DNA of 22,514 nt, taken from assembly GCA_050186335.1 (NCBI GenBank), contig JBFWYO010000077.1, positions 1-22,514 on the forward strand, in the 5' to 3' direction. The translations under genes were made by a program, and so were the position numbers. How positions within the stretch are numbered: the stretch's first letter is position 1; each line of letters opens with the position of its first letter. The DNA is from JBFWYO01 sp050186335 (GTDB lineage Bacteria; Pseudomonadota; Alphaproteobacteria; Bin65). Of the stretch, positions 1 through 6,511 are shown piece after piece. The notes below the pieces were generated by a model. It made no database searches and was not told the origin of the DNA. It saw only the letters and a program-made list of their open reading frames with translations.

Positions 1-546
1 GTACGCGCCGCCGGCGCCTCGCAGCACGCGTTCGTGCAGTATCTCGGCGGCTCGCCGCTGAACATCGCGTTCGCCGTAGTACAGCCGGCGCTCGCCAGGG
101 GCGTTGTCGATTGCGCAATCACCGGCGCCTTGTCCGGCTACCGTTCGAAATGGCACGAGGCCGCGACGCACCTGCTCCCGGTCCCGGTCAATTTCGGGCT
201 GGTCGCGACCATCGCCAATCTCGAATGGTGGAACAAGCTCGACCCCAAGGTGCAGGCATTCCTGGCCAAGGAAATCCGCGAGTTGGAAAACAATATCTTC
301 AAACTGGCGGCGACCGAAACCGCGATGGGCATTATCTGCAACACCGGAACCGGCGGCCAGTGCAGCGTTGGGCCGGCGGCCAAGATGACGCTGGTGCCGG
401 TCTCTGCGGCGGATCAGGCGTTGCGCCAGAAGGCGTTCAGCGACGCGATCCTGCCCGATTTCGCCAAACGCTGCGGCGCCGCCTGCGTCGCGGAATGGAA
501 TGCCACGATCGGCAAGGCCATGGGCATCGTTGCCAAGGCGAACTGA
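1..546 (+). CDS. TRAP transporter periplasmic substrate-binding protein, DctP family (3' part only)
   Basis: The reading frame is open from the first base and stops at TGA 544-546, so the gene begins outside the window; 181 C-terminal residues are visible. The pattern GVVDCAITG, then a segment around ALSGYRSKWHEAATH, then a helical tail beginning NLEWWNKLDPKVQAFL matches the C-terminal lobe of DctP-type binding proteins. These capture carboxylates or related solutes in the periplasm and deliver them to the DctQM membrane proteins. The ligand cannot be told from this fragment, and dctQ/dctM are not in view. Four cysteines lie in the last part (GIICNTGTGGQC and RCGAAC), which is unusual for the family and suggests disulfides. 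An internal GTG at 34 is not needed as a start, because homologous sequence continues upstream of it. A strong hairpin follows the stop. Confidence 0.82.
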   Translation, partial: VRAAGASQHAFVQYLGGSPLNIAFAVVQPALARGVVDCAITGALSGYRSKWHEAATHLLPVPVNFGLVATIANLEWWNKLDPKVQAFLAKEIRELENNIFKLAATETAMGIICNTGTGGQCSVGPAAKMTLVPVSAADQALRQKAFSDAILPDFAKRCGAACVAEWNATIGKAMGIVAKAN

Positions 547-555
547 TCGTGCGGC

Positions 556-587
556 GTCCCGGGGCCGCGTGCGCGCGGCCCCGGGAC
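556..587 (+). terminator. Rho-independent-type terminator after the dctP-like gene
   Basis: There is a perfect 14-bp inverted repeat (556-569 with 574-587), almost entirely G/C, around a 4-base loop TGCG. It is followed by only three T residues on the plus strand. It starts 9 bases after the binding-protein stop and ends 9 bases before the stop of the convergent usp gene. The stem is very strong but the U-tract is short, so it may stall polymerase from both sides rather than act as a classical one-sided terminator. Confidence 0.72.
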
Positions 588-596
588 TTTCGCCGT

Positions 597-1433
597 TCAG
601 TGCGACATCAGGACCGGAATGGTCATGTGGCGCAGAATATCCCGCGATGCGCCGCCCAGGATGAATTCGCGCAGGCGCGAGCGGCCGTAGGCGCCCATCA
701 CCAGCAAATCGATACCGAGATCGGCGGCGCGCGACAGCAGGACGTCGCCGACCTCCAGATCCTTCGCGTTCAACGAGTTAACCTCAGCCTTGACGCCGTG
801 GCGCGCCAGATACAGCGCGATATCCGCGCCCGGCATCTCGCCGTGACCGTCCGGGCCGCCTTCCGGATTGACGGCGAACACGGTCACCTTGTCGGCGGTC
901 TGCAACAACGGCATGGCATCGGATACGGCCCGCGTCGCCTCGCGGCTCGCGTTCCAGGCGAGCAGAACGTTCTTGCCGACGGTCGGAAACTTGCCGGCAT
1001 AAGGGATGACCAGGATCGGCCGTCCGGCATCCATCACCACGTTCTCGACCAGGTCCGGATAAAACGCCGCCGCCTCGTTCTCGGCATTGTACTGGCCGAG
1101 GACGGTCAAATCGGCGTATCGCGCATGGACCGACATGACGGTGGCTACGTGGCCGCTGTCGATCCGCCATTCGATCGGGAGCGTCGTTCGCGCGGCGATC
1201 TTGTCGTACTGCGCCTTGGCGGCCGCCTCGGCTTCCTGCTTGACCTTCTCGTTGACGTCGACGACGACATCGCCGACCTGCGCCGCGACGTAGGCGGGAA
1301 TATACAGCGGCGGCGATACATGAATGGCGGTGAGATGCGCGCCGCACCGTTCGGCGATGCCGATCGCGGCGGCGGCGCGCTCATTCATGTTCTTGTCGGT
1401 ATCGACATGCAGCAGGATGCTCTTGTAGCTCAT
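597..1433 (-). CDS. Universal stress protein, tandem UspA domains (copy 1)
   Basis: The protein has 278 aa, twice the length of a single Usp domain. Domain 1 spans about residues 1-145 and starts MSYKSILLHVD; domain 2 spans about 152-278. Only domain 2 keeps the nucleotide-binding signature of Usp proteins, G-A-Y-G followed after nine residues by GGAS, then SRDIL and a closing PVLMSH. Domain 1 has no such loop and is probably structural. Usp proteins are cytoplasmic and promote survival in starvation, hypoxia or oxidative stress; no specific partner can be named. A good ribosome site (GGGAAGG) lies just before the ATG. The protein aligns without gaps to the Usp at 2148-2984, so the two are paralogs from a duplication flanking hsp20. 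A terminator at 1514-1543 separates it from hsp20, so it needs its own promoter in 1434-1513. I could not identify one there, and saw no FNR box. Confidence 0.93.
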   Translation of the reverse strand: MSYKSILLHVDTDKNMNERAAAAIGIAERCGAHLTAIHVSPPLYIPAYVAAQVGDVVVDVNEKVKQEAEAAAKAQYDKIAARTTLPIEWRIDSGHVATVMSVHARYADLTVLGQYNAENEAAAFYPDLVENVVMDAGRPILVIPYAGKFPTVGKNVLLAWNASREATRAVSDAMPLLQTADKVTVFAVNPEGGPDGHGEMPGADIALYLARHGVKAEVNSLNAKDLEVGDVLLSRAADLGIDLLVMGAYGRSRLREFILGGASRDILRHMTIPVLMSH

Positions 1434-1513
1434 CGTCGCCTTCCCTTTCTAAAGTTGGCACCCGGCCGGCGCCGCACATTGTTAAATGATAGGCCATTTC
1501 CGCGCCCGCCGAC

Positions 1514-1543
1514 AAAAAATGCCCGCGGCCGGAGCCCGGGCAT
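1514..1543 (-). terminator. Rho-independent terminator behind hsp20
   Basis: On the minus strand a 7-bp stem ATGCCCG/CGGGCAT (1543-1537 with 1525-1519) is followed directly by six T residues (1519-1514). The loop is GC-rich and may pair further. It lies about 85 bases beyond the hsp20 stop, so it should end the usp-hsp20 transcript before usp copy 1. Confidence 0.78.
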
Positions 1544-1627
1544 AAGCCGTATGCGCAATCAGTGGAAACCGCCGAAAACCTAGCGGAGGCCGGGGCGCAC
1601 AGGCACCCCGGCAATCCGTTAATCCCC

Positions 1628-2116
1628 TCAGCTCCGCGACTTGACGGCGATTTTCTTGACCGGCGGCGATTTTTGCGCGGCCTTCGGCATCGTCACCGTC
1701 AGCACGCCTTTCGAAAGGTCGGCCGAAATCTTCTCCGCATCGACGTTCGGCGGCAGAGTCAAAGAACGCTCGAACATGCCGTACGACCGTTCGATGCGAT
1801 GATAGTTCTTGTCCTTCTCCTCCTTCTCGGCTTTTTTCTCGCCGCGTACCGTCACCACGCCATCGGATACCTTTACTTCGATATCCTTTTCTTCCACGCC
1901 GGGAAGTTCGGCGGTGATTACGAAGGCCGCATCGGTCTCGGCCACGTCCATGCGCGGCGCCTTGATCGTCGCGGCTCCGGCCAGCGAACGCATGGAGGGA
2001 AAGGTCAAGTCGCCGAAGAAATCCTGGAACATGCGTTGCATGTCGTCTTGCAGCGACCCGAACGGGGTCAGCGCCGAAGAACCCCGCTGTTGCTTGGGTT
2101 GGTTGGTTTCTGCCAT
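1628..2116 (-). CDS. Small heat shock protein, Hsp20/alpha-crystallin family
   Basis: The protein has 162 aa, normal for bacterial Hsp20. A flexible N-terminal arm (about residues 1-50) with a phenylalanine-rich stretch (MFQDFFGDLTFP) leads into an alpha-crystallin domain (about 53-145). That domain contains AELPGVEEKDIEV, the VRGEKK strand and the diagnostic GVLTVTMPK. The tail carries an I-x-V element (KKIAV), the usual anchor for oligomer assembly. Such proteins hold unfolding proteins without using ATP until DnaK or ClpB refolds them. The start has a clear AAGGAG ribosome site. The gene begins 31 bases after the stop of usp copy 2 on the same strand, with no terminator between, so the two are very likely one operon under the FNR-type promoter at 3001-3049. 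No ROSE-type RNA thermometer is evident in the short leader. Confidence 0.95.
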   Translation of the reverse strand: MAETNQPKQQRGSSALTPFGSLQDDMQRMFQDFFGDLTFPSMRSLAGAATIKAPRMDVAETDAAFVITAELPGVEEKDIEVKVSDGVVTVRGEKKAEKEEKDKNYHRIERSYGMFERSLTLPPNVDAEKISADLSKGVLTVTMPKAAQKSPPVKKIAVKSRS

Positions 2117-2147
2117 GGCGTTTCTCCTTCGGTTAGAGTCAAAAAGC

Positions 2148-2984
2148 TCAGTGCGACATCAGAACCGGCACAGTCATGTAGCGGAGAATATCGCGCGACG
2201 CGCCGCCCATGATGAACTCGCGCAGACGCGAACGGCCATAGGCTCCCATGACGAGCAGGTCGACGCCGAGATCGGCAGCGCGCGACAGCAGCATGCTGCC
2301 GACGTCGATATCCTTCGCGACCAACGATGCCGCTTCCGCCTTGACGCCGTGCCGCGACAGATAGAGCGCGATATCGGCACCCGGTATGTCGCCGTGGCCG
2401 TCGGCGCCGCCTTCGGCATTGATGACCAGCACGGTTACCTTGTCGGCGGTTTTCAACAGCGGCAGCGCATCCGTTACGGCGCGGGTTGCCTCGCGACTGG
2501 CGTTCCATGCGACTAAAATGTTGCTGCCGATTTTAGGGAACTTGCCGACAAACGGCACGATCAGCACCGGCCGGCCGCAATCGAGCACGACGTTCTCGAC
2601 CAGGTCGGGATAATAATTGGCGGCCTCGCCCTCGGGATCGTACTGACTCAACACGGCCAAATCCGCATAACGCGCATGCATCGCGACCACCGATCCGCCA
2701 TGGCCCTGATCGGTCCGCCATTCGACGGGCGTCGAAGCGTTCGCCTCGAGCTTCGCGAACTGCGCCTTAGCCTTGGACTCGGCGTCTACGCGGATCTTTT
2801 CGTTGACCTCCATGACGATGTCGCCGACTTGCCCCACCATCATCGGCGGAATGTACATCGGCGGCGCAACGTGAAGCCCGGTAATATGCGCATTGAATTG
2901 CGCGGCGAGTTGCAGCGCGGCGGCCGCACGCGCCGGCATATTTTTGTCGCCATCGACCTGCAGCAGGATATTTTTGTAGGACAT
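2148..2984 (-). CDS. Universal stress protein, tandem UspA domains (copy 2)
   Basis: The protein has 278 aa, exactly the length of copy 1 and alignable without gaps; the C-terminal half is the more similar, including MGAYGRSRLREFI and RDILRYMTVPVLMSH. It has two Usp folds (about 1-145 and 152-278), and only the second has the G-x2-G-x9-G nucleotide loop. The start is placed at ATG 2984 rather than the in-frame ATG at 2996, because the ribosome site GAGAGG lies between the two and copy 1 starts with the same MSYK. It is the first gene of an operon with hsp20, behind a class II FNR-type promoter. That predicts induction at low oxygen, which is a known habit of several Usp proteins in other bacteria. 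The role in this organism is inferred from family and context. Confidence 0.94.
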   Translation of the reverse strand: MSYKNILLQVDGDKNMPARAAAALQLAAQFNAHITGLHVAPPMYIPPMMVGQVGDIVMEVNEKIRVDAESKAKAQFAKLEANASTPVEWRTDQGHGGSVVAMHARYADLAVLSQYDPEGEAANYYPDLVENVVLDCGRPVLIVPFVGKFPKIGSNILVAWNASREATRAVTDALPLLKTADKVTVLVINAEGGADGHGDIPGADIALYLSRHGVKAEAASLVAKDIDVGSMLLSRAADLGVDLLVMGAYGRSRLREFIMGGASRDILRYMTVPVLMSH

Positions 2985-2988
2985 GCTA

Positions 2989-2994
2989 CCTCTC
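2989..2994 (-). promoter_or_regulatory. Ribosome binding site deciding the usp copy 2 start
   Basis: GAGAGG on the minus strand sits 4 bases before ATG 2984 and overlaps the upstream in-frame ATG at 2996. It therefore favours the downstream start and a 278-residue product equal in length to the paralog. Confidence 0.65.
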
Positions 2995-3000
2995 ATTTTG

Positions 3001-3049
3001 ATTGATCTTTATAACCGGATAATAGCGCAACGGCCTTGATCCTGGTCAA
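3001..3049 (-). promoter_or_regulatory. Class II FNR-type promoter for usp copy 2-hsp20
   Basis: The 14-base box TTGAC-CAGG-ATCAA (minus-strand reading, 3049-3036) matches the FNR/FixK consensus TTGAT-N4-ATCAA with one substitution. A -10 element TATAAA lies at 3013-3008, giving a start point near 3001. The box is then centred at about -41.5, the classical spacing for an FNR-activated class II promoter. The leader to ATG 2984 would be about 17 bases. The box overlaps the stop codon of the upstream GNAT-like gene. Confidence 0.72.
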
Positions 3050-3525
3050 ACCTGGATGCCGCTCCGTAGACACCAGCTTTCACGCTCCGGCCGGAAGCCG
3101 GCGCGCTGGAGCAATTCGGCCAGTTCGGACCCATTATCGATCATGTTAATATGTATTCCCTGGCAATCGTAACGCCGCGCCATGTCGCGGGCGGCCGCCA
3201 GCACGGTGGCCCAGATGGTGCGGATTCCGAATTGATTAAGAATGACTAAATTGTCGCATTCAAGTGTCCGGTTGCATCGTAGGCTGGCGACCACCGAATA
3301 GCTGAACAAAGCGCGCGCGTAGCCGCGTGCACATTCGACCGCGACGATGCCGCCGGGCGCTCCAGTTAATGTATTGGAAAGATTAGGCCTTTTCGGTTTT
3401 GCCGTGGCCGCGACGAAACTGCGCCAATGGTCCAAGCTGAGTTCTGCAAGCGCCAGTTGGACGAGCGGATACATCCGGTCGGCCTCCCGCGTGGTTATTT
3501 CCCGTGCACTGTATCCGTTGTCCAT
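3046..3525 (-). CDS. GNAT-like N-acetyltransferase-fold protein, function unknown
   Basis: The chosen start MDNGYSAREIT gives 159 aa. The order of elements looks like a GNAT fold: an N-terminal helix pair (READRMYPLVQLAL), a strand region with GIVAVECARGYARALFSYSVV, then LECDNLVILN followed by a long helix (TIWATVLAAARDMARRY) and a final AGFRPE. The acetyl-CoA pyrophosphate loop (Q/R-x-x-G-x-G/A) is not recognisable: at its place one reads NQFGIRTIWA. So it may be a degenerate or non-catalytic member. The frame stays open upstream to 3672, but that would put the palindromic FNR box inside the gene, and the extra residues look non-coding. The start has no clear ribosome site and is uncertain. 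It lies between fnr (divergent) and usp-hsp20 (same strand) and probably belongs to the same regulon. Confidence 0.7.
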   Translation of the reverse strand: MDNGYSAREITTREADRMYPLVQLALAELSLDHWRSFVAATAKPKRPNLSNTLTGAPGGIVAVECARGYARALFSYSVVASLRCNRTLECDNLVILNQFGIRTIWATVLAAARDMARRYDCQGIHINMIDNGSELAELLQRAGFRPERESWCLRSGIQV

Positions 3526-3585
3526 CGGTCCGAATCGGCTTATCGTTATTTCAATTAACAATGCGCCCCGAGCCGCGGGTCGTCG

Positions 3586-3599
3586 TTGACCCATGTCAA
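3586..3599. promoter_or_regulatory. Perfectly palindromic FNR-type box between fnr and the GNAT-like gene
   Basis: TTGAC-CCAT-GTCAA is a perfect 5+4+5 inverted repeat of the FNR/FixK/Dnr type, centred at 3592.5. It lies 67 bases upstream of the GNAT-like start and 61 bases upstream of the fnr start. AT-rich sequence suited to a -10 (GTTAAT on the minus strand, 3560-3555) lies on the GNAT side at roughly class II distance (centre about -44). On the fnr side the sequence is GC-rich, so autoregulation is possible but its form is unclear. Confidence 0.7.
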
Positions 3600-3653
3600 C
3601 GCCAACGCGGATATCCATATGAACGGGGCGTAAAAGCGGAACGCTCGACCCGA

Positions 3654-4427
3654 ATGACGACGCACCGAACACCGTTGCCGAAGGCCCTGACGAAGGAGGC
3701 CTTGCCGAATCCGTGCCGCGCCTGCGCGGTGCGCGAAATGAGCGTATGCAGCGCGCTCAGCGACGCCGAGTTGAACCGATTGGACGGTATCGCCGCGAAG
3801 AGCAAGTTCCACGCGGGCGAAACGGTGTTCTACGAGGGCGACAGCGCCGACTACCTGTTCAATGTGACCAGCGGCGTCGTAAAAGTATACAAACTGCTGC
3901 CGGACGGGCGCCGGCAGATCACCGGGTTCCTGTTCTCCGGGGACTTCCTCGGACTTGCGCTCCACAACACATTCACCTATTCGGCCGAAGCGCTCGACGA
4001 CGTGGCCTTGTGCCACTTCCCGCGCAAACCGTTCGAACGGCTGCTGGACGAATTTCCCGCGCTCGAAAAGCGGCTGCTGCGTTCGGCGTCGAACGAATTG
4101 GCGGCGGCGCAGGACCAAATGCTGTTGCTCGGGCGCAAGACCGCCCGCGAACGGCTGGCGACCTTCTTGCTCAGCATGTCCGAGCGTGCGGTGCGGCGCA
4201 ATGAATCGGCCAGCAACCTGCGGCTGCCGATGGGCCGCGCCGATATCGGCGACTATCTTGGCCTGACAATCGAGACGGTCAGCCGAACTTTCACGGGCCT
4301 GCGCAAGGATGGATTGATCGACCTACCTTCGAACCATGACGTGATCGTGCGGAAGCCCGCGGCGATTCGCGAACTTGCCGGCATCGAGGCGCAAGATCTG
4401 CTGGCGAGCCAAGCCGCCGCGTTCTGA
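3654..4427 (+). CDS. fnr: Crp/Fnr-family transcriptional regulator with Fnr-type [4Fe-4S] cysteines
   Basis: The protein has 257 aa from ATG 3654. N-terminal cysteines C21, C24 and C32 have the CX2CX7C spacing of alphaproteobacterial FnrN/FnrL/FixK-like sensors, and C120 (VALCHF) matches the fourth ligand of E. coli Fnr (C122). A cyclic-nucleotide-fold sensor domain (about 40-130) is followed by a long dimer helix (about 135-165, with ELAAAQDQMLLL) and a winged helix-turn-helix. The recognition helix LGLTIETVSR keeps E207, S210 and R211, the Glu/Ser/Arg set that reads TTGAT half-sites. The expected behaviour is cluster-dependent dimerisation and DNA binding when oxygen is low. Upstream in-frame sequence to 3504 lacks family similarity, so 3654 was chosen; its ribosome site is weak. 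Predicted targets in view are the boxes at 3586-3599 and 3036-3049. Confidence 0.93.
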   Translation: MTTHRTPLPKALTKEALPNPCRACAVREMSVCSALSDAELNRLDGIAAKSKFHAGETVFYEGDSADYLFNVTSGVVKVYKLLPDGRRQITGFLFSGDFLGLALHNTFTYSAEALDDVALCHFPRKPFERLLDEFPALEKRLLRSASNELAAAQDQMLLLGRKTARERLATFLLSMSERAVRRNESASNLRLPMGRADIGDYLGLTIETVSRTFTGLRKDGLIDLPSNHDVIVRKPAAIRELAGIEAQDLLASQAAAF

Positions 4428-4448
4428 TGCAACGCGGACCCGCTTCGA

Positions 4449-5066
4449 TCACGCCGGTATCTTAAGTCCGCGTTGAACCGCCGGCCGCGCGCCGATTTCA
4501 GCCGCCCAGCGATCGATATGATCGAGCCCGCCGGTCAAATGTGCCAGGCGCTGCTTGGTCCGATACCAAACCGGGTACATCGCAATGTCAGCGATCGAAT
4601 ATTCTCCGGCCAGAAAGCGCTGATCGGCAAGGCGCGCATTTACCGTCCTGAGCATCCCGCTCATCCGCGATTCGACCAATTCGGTGATCGCCGGCGTACG
4701 CTCTTCGCGCATCGAAAGCTGAAAACAGACGCCGAATTGCGGCCCGACGTCGGTCGCAGCCACCATGGTCCATTGATCGACCAGGGCGCGCTGGAGCGGA
4801 TCCTTGGGCAGGAATTTGCCGAACTTGCCGGCCAGATAAAACAGGATCGCGGCAGACTGCGACAATGTCAGCTTCGCGCCGCCCGGGCCGTCATGATCGA
4901 CGATAACCGGAATCGCGCCCATCGGGTTGATCTTAAGGAATTCCGGGTTCTTCTGCTCGCGCTTCAGAATATCGACCTTGTGTGGGGTGTACGTCGCGGC
5001 GCATTCCTCAAGCATGACGGAGGCGCGCAGTCCGTTGCTCGTACCAAACGTATAAAGATCGATCAT
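4449..5066 (-). CDS. Glutathione S-transferase family protein
   Basis: The protein has 205 aa. The thioredoxin-like N-terminal domain (about 1-85) begins MIDLYTFGTSNG, contains the cis-proline and glutathione-binding stretch INPMGAIPVIVD, and then LSQSAAILFYLA. The all-helical C-terminal domain (about 92-205) carries LAGEYSIADIAMYP, including the folding motif S-I-A-D-I-A. The SNG at the start of helix 1 resembles Nu-class/YfcG-like bacterial GSTs, where Ser/Thr/Asn rather than Cys contacts glutathione. The substrate is unknown; likely roles are peroxide or electrophile detoxification in the cytoplasm. A GGGGAAA ribosome site precedes ATG 5066. It ends convergently 21 bases from fnr, and its promoter must lie in the divergent gap shared with the efflux operon. 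Confidence 0.93.
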   Translation of the reverse strand: MIDLYTFGTSNGLRASVMLEECAATYTPHKVDILKREQKNPEFLKINPMGAIPVIVDHDGPGGAKLTLSQSAAILFYLAGKFGKFLPKDPLQRALVDQWTMVAATDVGPQFGVCFQLSMREERTPAITELVESRMSGMLRTVNARLADQRFLAGEYSIADIAMYPVWYRTKQRLAHLTGGLDHIDRWAAEIGARPAVQRGLKIPA

Positions 5067-5198
5067 TGTGTTTCCCCGAACGGTTTTGGGCCTCTGCCGA
5101 CGGCAGCTATCCGGCTGTCGAAGCTAGGTTAAACTACCAGCTAACCCCCGGCCAAAACACGCAAAATTGATGTCGCCGGGCTGCCCGTGCGTGGGAAT

Positions 5199-5233
5199 GG
5201 CAATTGCCGGAGGACGGTGGCACGGTTTATGCT
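5199..5233 (+). promoter_or_regulatory. Putative promoter and operator of the RND efflux operon
   Basis: Two overlapping readings are possible. A sigma54-like -24/-12 element, TGGCACG-GTTT-ATGCT (5218-5233), has the exact GG-N10-GC spacing and one mismatch in the -12 part. A sigma70-like pair, TTGCCG (5204-5209) and TATGCT (5228-5233), has an 18-base spacer. A perfect 10-base palindrome GGCAATTGCC (5199-5208) overlaps the latter -35 and looks like an operator. Nothing else firm was seen in the 5067-5335 gap. Confidence 0.4.
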
Positions 5234-5335
5234 TAATCAAGCTTTGGTCGGGAGGCGCCATCGCGCGACGATCTGCTTCGGTCAAGCGTCGCGTCGCGCA
5301 GCGGAGCGCCTAAGATCAAATTCGAACAGGTGAAG

Positions 5336-6472
5336 ATGAAACTCGGCAACAAGATTTTCGGCTTGATCGCGATCGGCGCCCTGTGTGTGGGCGCCTATTA
5401 CTATTTCCAGGCCGATTCGAAACCGAAAGCGCCGCAGCAGGCAGCGCTGGGTTCCCGCCCGGCGCCGGTGACGATTGCAATGGCCGTGCGCGGGCCAGTG
5501 CCCTTGCGGCTGAGCGCCATTGGAACCGTCCAGCCGATCTCGACCATTTCGATCAAGTCCCAGATCGACGGCCAAATCCTCAAGGCGCATTTCCAGGAAG
5601 GTCAGCTGGTCAACAAGGGCGACCTGCTCTACACCATCGACCCGCGCCCGTTCGAGGCGGCGTTGCGCCAGGCCGAAGCCAATCTGCTCAAGGATCAGGC
5701 GCAACTCGAGCGCGCCAAGGGCGATCTCGCGCGGTCCGCCGAACTGGTCAAGAAGGATTTCACGTCCAAGCAGAAGTACGACGAAGCGCGCGCCAACGTG
5801 GCGGCGCTCGACGCCACCGTGAAGGCCGACGAAGCGGCCATCGAGATGGCGCGCCTGCGGCTCGAATATACGCAGATCCGCGCGCCGATCAGCGGCCGCG
5901 TCGGCGCGATGCTGGTCACCGAGGGTAATCTGGTAAAGGCCAACGACATCCAGTCGCTGGTCACGCTCAATCAGATCCAGCCGATGTACATCGCCTTCTC
6001 CGTGCCGGAGCAGAACCTCAACGAAGTGCGCCGCCGGATGACCGACGGGGCGGTGCGCGTCACCGCCACCTTGCCCGGCGAGAAGGAACCGATCGGCGAA
6101 GGCGAATTGACCTTCATCAACAATTCGGTCGACGTGACCACGGGAACCATCCAGCTGAAGGCAACTTTCGCCAACGCCGACGGAAAACTGACGCCGGGCC
6201 AGTTCGTCAACGTGTCCGTCACGCTCGTCGTGGTGCAGGACGCGATCAGCATTCCCACGCAGGCGATCCAGATCAGCCAGCGCGGCCGTTACGTGTTCGT
6301 GGTCAAATCGGATAATCGCGTTGAAATGCGGACGATCGCCGTCGGCCAGGCCGTCGACGACAAGACCGTCGTCACCGAAGGGTTGAAGCCCGGCGAAATC
6401 GTCGTCACCGAAGGCCAGCTCCGGCTGGTGCCGGACATCCGCGTCGAGCCCCGCAACAAGCCGCCGGCCTGA
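5336..6472 (+). CDS. RND efflux periplasmic adaptor (membrane fusion protein, AcrA/MdtA type)
   Basis: The protein has 378 aa. An N-terminal hydrophobic anchor (about residues 5-24) is followed by the lipoyl/barrel-sandwich half motif SQIDGQILKAHFQEGQLVNKGDLL. A helical hairpin follows (about 105-175, heptad-like, with QAEANLLKDQAQLERA), then the second lipoyl half YTQIRAPISGRVG, a beta-barrel (PGQFVNVSV) and a membrane-proximal domain ending near the C-terminus. There is no lipobox cysteine at the usual place, so it is likely anchored by the uncleaved helix. It bridges the inner-membrane pump to an outer-membrane channel. ATG 5336 was chosen over GTG 5330 because AGGTGA, the ribosome site, covers that GTG. 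It is the first gene of an operon with the permease, 39 bases apart. No TolC-like gene is present. Confidence 0.94.
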   Translation: MKLGNKIFGLIAIGALCVGAYYYFQADSKPKAPQQAALGSRPAPVTIAMAVRGPVPLRLSAIGTVQPISTISIKSQIDGQILKAHFQEGQLVNKGDLLYTIDPRPFEAALRQAEANLLKDQAQLERAKGDLARSAELVKKDFTSKQKYDEARANVAALDATVKADEAAIEMARLRLEYTQIRAPISGRVGAMLVTEGNLVKANDIQSLVTLNQIQPMYIAFSVPEQNLNEVRRRMTDGAVRVTATLPGEKEPIGEGELTFINNSVDVTTGTIQLKATFANADGKLTPGQFVNVSVTLVVVQDAISIPTQAIQISQRGRYVFVVKSDNRVEMRTIAVGQAVDDKTVVTEGLKPGEIVVTEGQLRLVPDIRVEPRNKPPA

Positions 6473-6511
6473 CCCAAACGAGCCTGACCTCGCCCAGAGG
6501 GCCAACACGCT

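Noticed and set aside
3002..3015. A further TTGAT-like half-site near 3002
   Set aside because: The second half reads ATAAC rather than ATCAA, and it overlaps the proposed -10, so it is not a box.
3526..3672. N-terminal extension of the GNAT-like gene to 3672
   Set aside because: It would contain the palindromic FNR box and overlap the fnr start, and its residues do not look like a GNAT N-terminus.
5127..5146. Inverted repeat GGTTA...TAACC in the GST-efflux gap
   Set aside because: The arms are only 5 bp with a 10-base spacer, which is expected by chance in this much sequence.
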